Positions 4,140-6,902 of a DNA stretch of 6,902 nt are shown here, piece by piece. The stretch spans positions 1-6,902 of the forward strand of contig JAFSLR010000074.1 in NCBI GenBank assembly GCA_017448375.1, given 5' to 3'. Position 1 is the stretch's first letter; the number at the start of each line of letters is the position of its first letter. Origin of the DNA: Synergistaceae bacterium (GTDB lineage: Bacteria > Synergistota > Synergistia > Synergistales > Aminobacteriaceae). Made by a program: the position numbers and the translations under genes. Below the pieces are notes generated by a model. It worked only from the letters and a program-made list of their open reading frames with translations, did not search any database and was not told the DNA's origin.

Positions 4140-6902
4140 TTGGCCAAGAGAAAAGAAATTACAGGAGTAAGAATAAAACTCGCCACGCCTGACAGGATTC
4201 ACGCAATCTCAAAAGGTGAAGTCCTGAAGCCTGAGACGATAAATTACCGCACATTGAGACCCGAAACAGACGGGCTTTTCTGCGAGAGAATTTTCGGCCC
4301 GACTAGAAGCTACGAGTGCAAATGCGGAAAATATAAGCGTTCAGGCCCGAAGTTTAAGGGCGTTATCTGCGAACACTGCGGAGTCGAAGTTACTGACAAT
4401 AGAGTCCGCCGAGAACGCATGGGACATATTGATTTGGCCGTCCCTGTCGTACACATCTGGTACTTGCGCGGAATACCCAGCAGGTTAAGCCTTCTTCTTG
4501 GGACGAGCGCGAAAGACCTTGAGAGAGTGATATACTTTGCGCCCCTCAAGAAAACCGAAAAGGGCTACAAGGTTACTTCAACAAGCAGACCCGACATTAT
4601 CCGCGAAGGTGCCGTTATCCCTGAGACCGAAGTCAAAATACATAAGCATTACGATGAAAGTTTCAGCTGCGAGAAAGCATACATGCTCGATGATGTCCGC
4701 GTAGTTCCCGTAGGTGTAGGAGATTTGATTTCCGCCGAACAATTATCGAAATACAAGACCGAATACGGCGATGACAGTCTCAGGGCTGAACCCGCATTCC
4801 TCCTCACTGAAGACAGCGAAGAGTTAGGGCTCACAGCAGGCTCAATCGTCCCGGCCTCAAAAGCTCCCGAAACCGCCGAACGCGCCAAAAAAGGCAATAA
4901 TGACGCATTCATCGTTACAGGAGCATTCAAGCCGCAGGTTGACGGGCAGGAAGTCGCAAAGGGAAAAATTTTATCCGAGACAGAATTACGGAAAGCACTT
5001 GAGCTTTACAAGGAAATATTCCCCGATGAATCAGAAAACACTGAGTACGAACAGTGCAGCCTCGTCGTTGATGACCCGTGCCATCTCGTGATTTTGCCGG
5101 GAAGTTCGCCGTTTGAACAGGGAGACGTTATCTTCGAGCACCAAATGAAACTCTGCAAGGCTTACGATGAGAGATTTGACGCGGGAATAGGTGCTGACGG
5201 TGTACTCGCACTGATTAACCGTCTCGATTTGGATTTCCTCGCGGACTCCCTCAGAGAGCAGATAGCCGAAACTACAGGCCAGAAGAAACGTAAGCTCATC
5301 AAACGCCTTCAGGTCGCAGAGGATTTCAGGAAGAGCGACTCTAAGCCACAGTCAATGATTTTAACCGTACTTCCCGTTATCCCGCCGGATTTAAGGCCGC
5401 TGGTGCAGCTTGACGGTGGAAGATTCGCCACAAGCGATTTGAACGACCTCTACCGCAGAGTCATCAACCGTAACAACAGGCTCAAAAAACTTCAGGCTCT
5501 CAACGCACCCGAAATTATTATCCGCAACGAAAAGCGAATGTTACAGGAATGCGTTGACGCTCTCATCGACAACGGCAGAGTCGGAAAAGCCGTATTAGGT
5601 GCCGGCAACAGACCCTTGAAGAGCCTCACCGATTTACTGCGCGGGAAAAAAGGACGCTTCCGCCAGAATCTTTTGGGGAAACGTGTCGACTATTCAGGGC
5701 GATCGGTTATCGTCATCGGGCCTCAGCTCAAAATATATCAGTGCGGACTACCCAAACAAATGGCATTGGAACTCTTCAAGCCGTTTGTAATCCGCAGACT
5801 CGTTGAGGGCGGACTCGCTCCCAATGTCAAAAACGCTAAACGAAGAATCGAAAAGGGCGGCAGCGAGATCTGGGAGATTCTCGAAAACATCATCAAAGAT
5901 CACCCCGTAATGCTCAACCGCGCACCAACTCTTCACCGTCTCGGCATTCAGGCGTTTGAACCCGTCCTTATGGAGGGAAAAGCTATTCGCCTTCACCCTA
6001 TGGTATGTACGGCATTCAACGCTGACTTTGACGGAGACCAAATGGCCGTTCACGTTCCACTGAGCATTGAGTCTCAGGCTGAGGCAAGACTCCTCATGCT
6101 TTCGGCAAATAACCTCCTTTCACCCGCAAGCGGAAGACCCGTTGTTACCCCAACACAGGATATTGTTTTGGGCGTTTACTACCTCACCGACATGCGCGAA
6201 GGCTTAAAAGGAGACGGAATGCACTTCATGAACATGGACGATGTATTGTCGGCAATCTCTCACGGTACTGTCCACGTCAACGCAAGAATCTGGCTCAAAG
6301 AAAATCCAGATTTATGGGGTCATCCTTCAGGGCGCAGGAAATATTCTGACGGTCAGAACGCCGTTATCGTCAACAGTTTCGATGATGTAAAGGGAGAGCA
6401 TCACTCTGTATTCTTTGAGACGAGTCCGGGCCGCGTACTTTTTAACACAAAAATCGCTGAGGCTTTGAGATTCGTTAACGTACAGTTAGGCAAAAAGAAA
6501 ATAGGAAGCCTCCTCGATGACGCTTACGACAAAGTTGACCGCCCCGGAGTCGTTGCAATGCTTGACGAAATAAAATCGCTCGGCTATCACTGGGCCGCAA
6601 GAAGCGGAATCAGTTTCGGAGTTCAGGCAGTAAGAATCCCTGACGAGAAAGCCGAAATTACCCGGCAGACTGAAGCACAAGACGCTGTCGCAAAAGGAAA
6701 TTATGAGATGGGATTGCTGACCTATGACGAATACCTTGACCAGAAAGGAAAATTATGGGGGCAGGCAACAAAAGATGTCGCCGACAGCATAGAGACTCAC
6801 ATGAGCCGGGACAATCCCGTAAGAATGATGGTCGACTCAGGTGCGCGAGGTTCAAAAGGCCAGTTAGGACAGATGGCAGGCATTCGCGGACTCATGGCCG
6901 AC
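4140..6902 (+). CDS. rpoC: DNA-directed RNA polymerase subunit beta-prime, N-terminal 921 residues (runs off right edge)
   Basis: Beta-prime of RNA polymerase, which supplies the catalytic magnesium site and the clamp. Translation from TTG 4140 starts M-AKRKEITG, one base after the rpoB stop, and stays open to the window end. In order: zinc-finger cysteines C60, C62, C77 and C80; conserved VIYF at 130-133; a lineage-specific insertion (about 139-327); the clamp coiled coil that binds sigma (about 433-475, DLNDLYRRVINRNNRL); switch 2 near 501-521; and the catalytic NADFDGD loop with D629, D631 and D633. The secondary-channel rim helices follow at about 839-888, then the SGARGS motif at 900-905. 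The window cuts the gene just before the bridge helix and trigger loop. The catalytic aspartates sit about 169 residues later than in E. coli (D460), which is accounted for by the insertion. No frameshift or missing key residue is seen. Confidence 0.98.
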   Translation, partial: MAKRKEITGVRIKLATPDRIHAISKGEVLKPETINYRTLRPETDGLFCERIFGPTRSYECKCGKYKRSGPKFKGVICEHCGVEVTDNRVRRERMGHIDLAVPVVHIWYLRGIPSRLSLLLGTSAKDLERVIYFAPLKKTEKGYKVTSTSRPDIIREGAVIPETEVKIHKHYDESFSCEKAYMLDDVRVVPVGVGDLISAEQLSKYKTEYGDDSLRAEPAFLLTEDSEELGLTAGSIVPASKAPETAERAKKGNNDAFIVTGAFKPQVDGQEVAKGKILSETELRKALELYKEIFPDESENTEYEQCSLVVDDPCHLVILPGSSPFEQGDVIFEHQMKLCKAYDERFDAGIGADGVLALINRLDLDFLADSLREQIAETTGQKKRKLIKRLQVAEDFRKSDSKPQSMILTVLPVIPPDLRPLVQLDGGRFATSDLNDLYRRVINRNNRLKKLQALNAPEIIIRNEKRMLQECVDALIDNGRVGKAVLGAGNRPLKSLTDLLRGKKGRFRQNLLGKRVDYSGRSVIVIGPQLKIYQCGLPKQMALELFKPFVIRRLVEGGLAPNVKNAKRRIEKGGSEIWEILENIIKDHPVMLNRAPTLHRLGIQAFEPVLMEGKAIRLHPMVCTAFNADFDGDQMAVHVPLSIESQAEARLLMLSANNLLSPASGRPVVTPTQDIVLGVYYLTDMREGLKGDGMHFMNMDDVLSAISHGTVHVNARIWLKENPDLWGHPSGRRKYSDGQNAVIVNSFDDVKGEHHSVFFETSPGRVLFNTKIAEALRFVNVQLGKKKIGSLLDDAYDKVDRPGVVAMLDEIKSLGYHWAARSGISFGVQAVRIPDEKAEITRQTEAQDAVAKGNYEMGLLTYDEYLDQKGKLWGQATKDVADSIETHMSRDNPVRMMVDSGARGSKGQLGQMAGIRGLMAD
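4554..5120 (+). other. Lineage-specific insertion in beta-prime built from degenerate repeats
   Basis: Residues about 139-327 of beta-prime lie between VIYF (130-133) and the conserved G-I-G-A-D-G segment (349-354). In Bacillus subtilis these two landmarks are about 44 residues apart, against about 222 here, so roughly 178 residues are extra. Within and just after the insertion, a motif G-x-h-h-x-x-x-x-h, ending in Y about 14 residues later, recurs from G157 (GAVIPETEV), G194 (GDLISAEQL), G275 (GKILSETEL) and G328 (GDVIFEHQM). The last copy corresponds to the segment all bacteria have. Thermus and Thermotoga carry a non-conserved domain at this position made of sandwich-barrel hybrid motifs. 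I infer the same fold here, but the sequence alone does not prove it. Confidence 0.7.

Noticed and set aside
3822..4202. Minus-strand open frame of 126 codons across the rpoB-rpoC junction
   Set aside because: It lies entirely antisense to two well-conserved genes, resembles no known protein, has low-complexity composition reflecting the acidic tail codons, and has no convincing start signals.
1..6902. An undescribed gene system, mobile element or CRISPR array
   Set aside because: All sequence from 218 onward is explained by the tRNA, terminator, promoter, rpoB and rpoC. There are no terminal inverted repeats, transposase motifs or regular spaced repeats, and the 217-base left gap is too short and AT-rich to hold a gene.

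Overview
This window is a bacterial RNA polymerase locus. From left to right it holds a 217-base AT-rich non-coding stretch, a tRNA-Leu (anticodon CAG) gene, an intrinsic terminator, a promoter that overlaps that terminator, the complete rpoB gene (beta subunit) and the first 921 codons of rpoC (beta-prime subunit), which runs off the right edge. Apart from the left-hand gap, essentially everything is accounted for by housekeeping genes. I found no mobile element, CRISPR array, defence system or undescribed gene system.

Organism: the proteins are clearly bacterial. Beta has a compact core with only a short insertion in the lobe. Beta-prime has an insertion of about 178 residues between the N-terminal zinc-finger region and the clamp coiled coil, where Thermus and Thermotoga also carry a lineage-specific insertion. 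With moderate GC, mixed AGA/AGG/CGC arginine codons and strong CTC use for leucine, my best guess is a Synergistota bacterium (gut or rumen type). This is inference from remembered family patterns, and another deep-branching Gram-negative or anaerobic lineage is possible.

Transcription layout: the tRNA has its own promoter (TTGCAA, 16 bases, TAAAAT) and ends in a 12-bp hairpin followed by five Ts. The -35 box of the rpoB promoter (TTGACA, 17 bases, TATCAT) lies in the loop and descending arm of that hairpin, so the end of one unit and the start of the next share the same bases. This fixes the rpoB start at the ATG at 422, not at an upstream in-frame TTG. rpoB and rpoC are separated by one base; rpoC starts with TTG, and its ribosome binding site lies inside the end of rpoB. 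The two are evidently one translationally coupled operon. The ribosomal protein genes rplJ and rplL, which usually precede rpoB, are absent here.

Points worth a second look: a four-fold degenerate repeat in the beta-prime insertion, with a related copy in the beta lobe; a 113-residue, strongly acidic, proline-rich tail on beta; the nested terminator and promoter; and a few non-standard residues around the rifampicin pocket.
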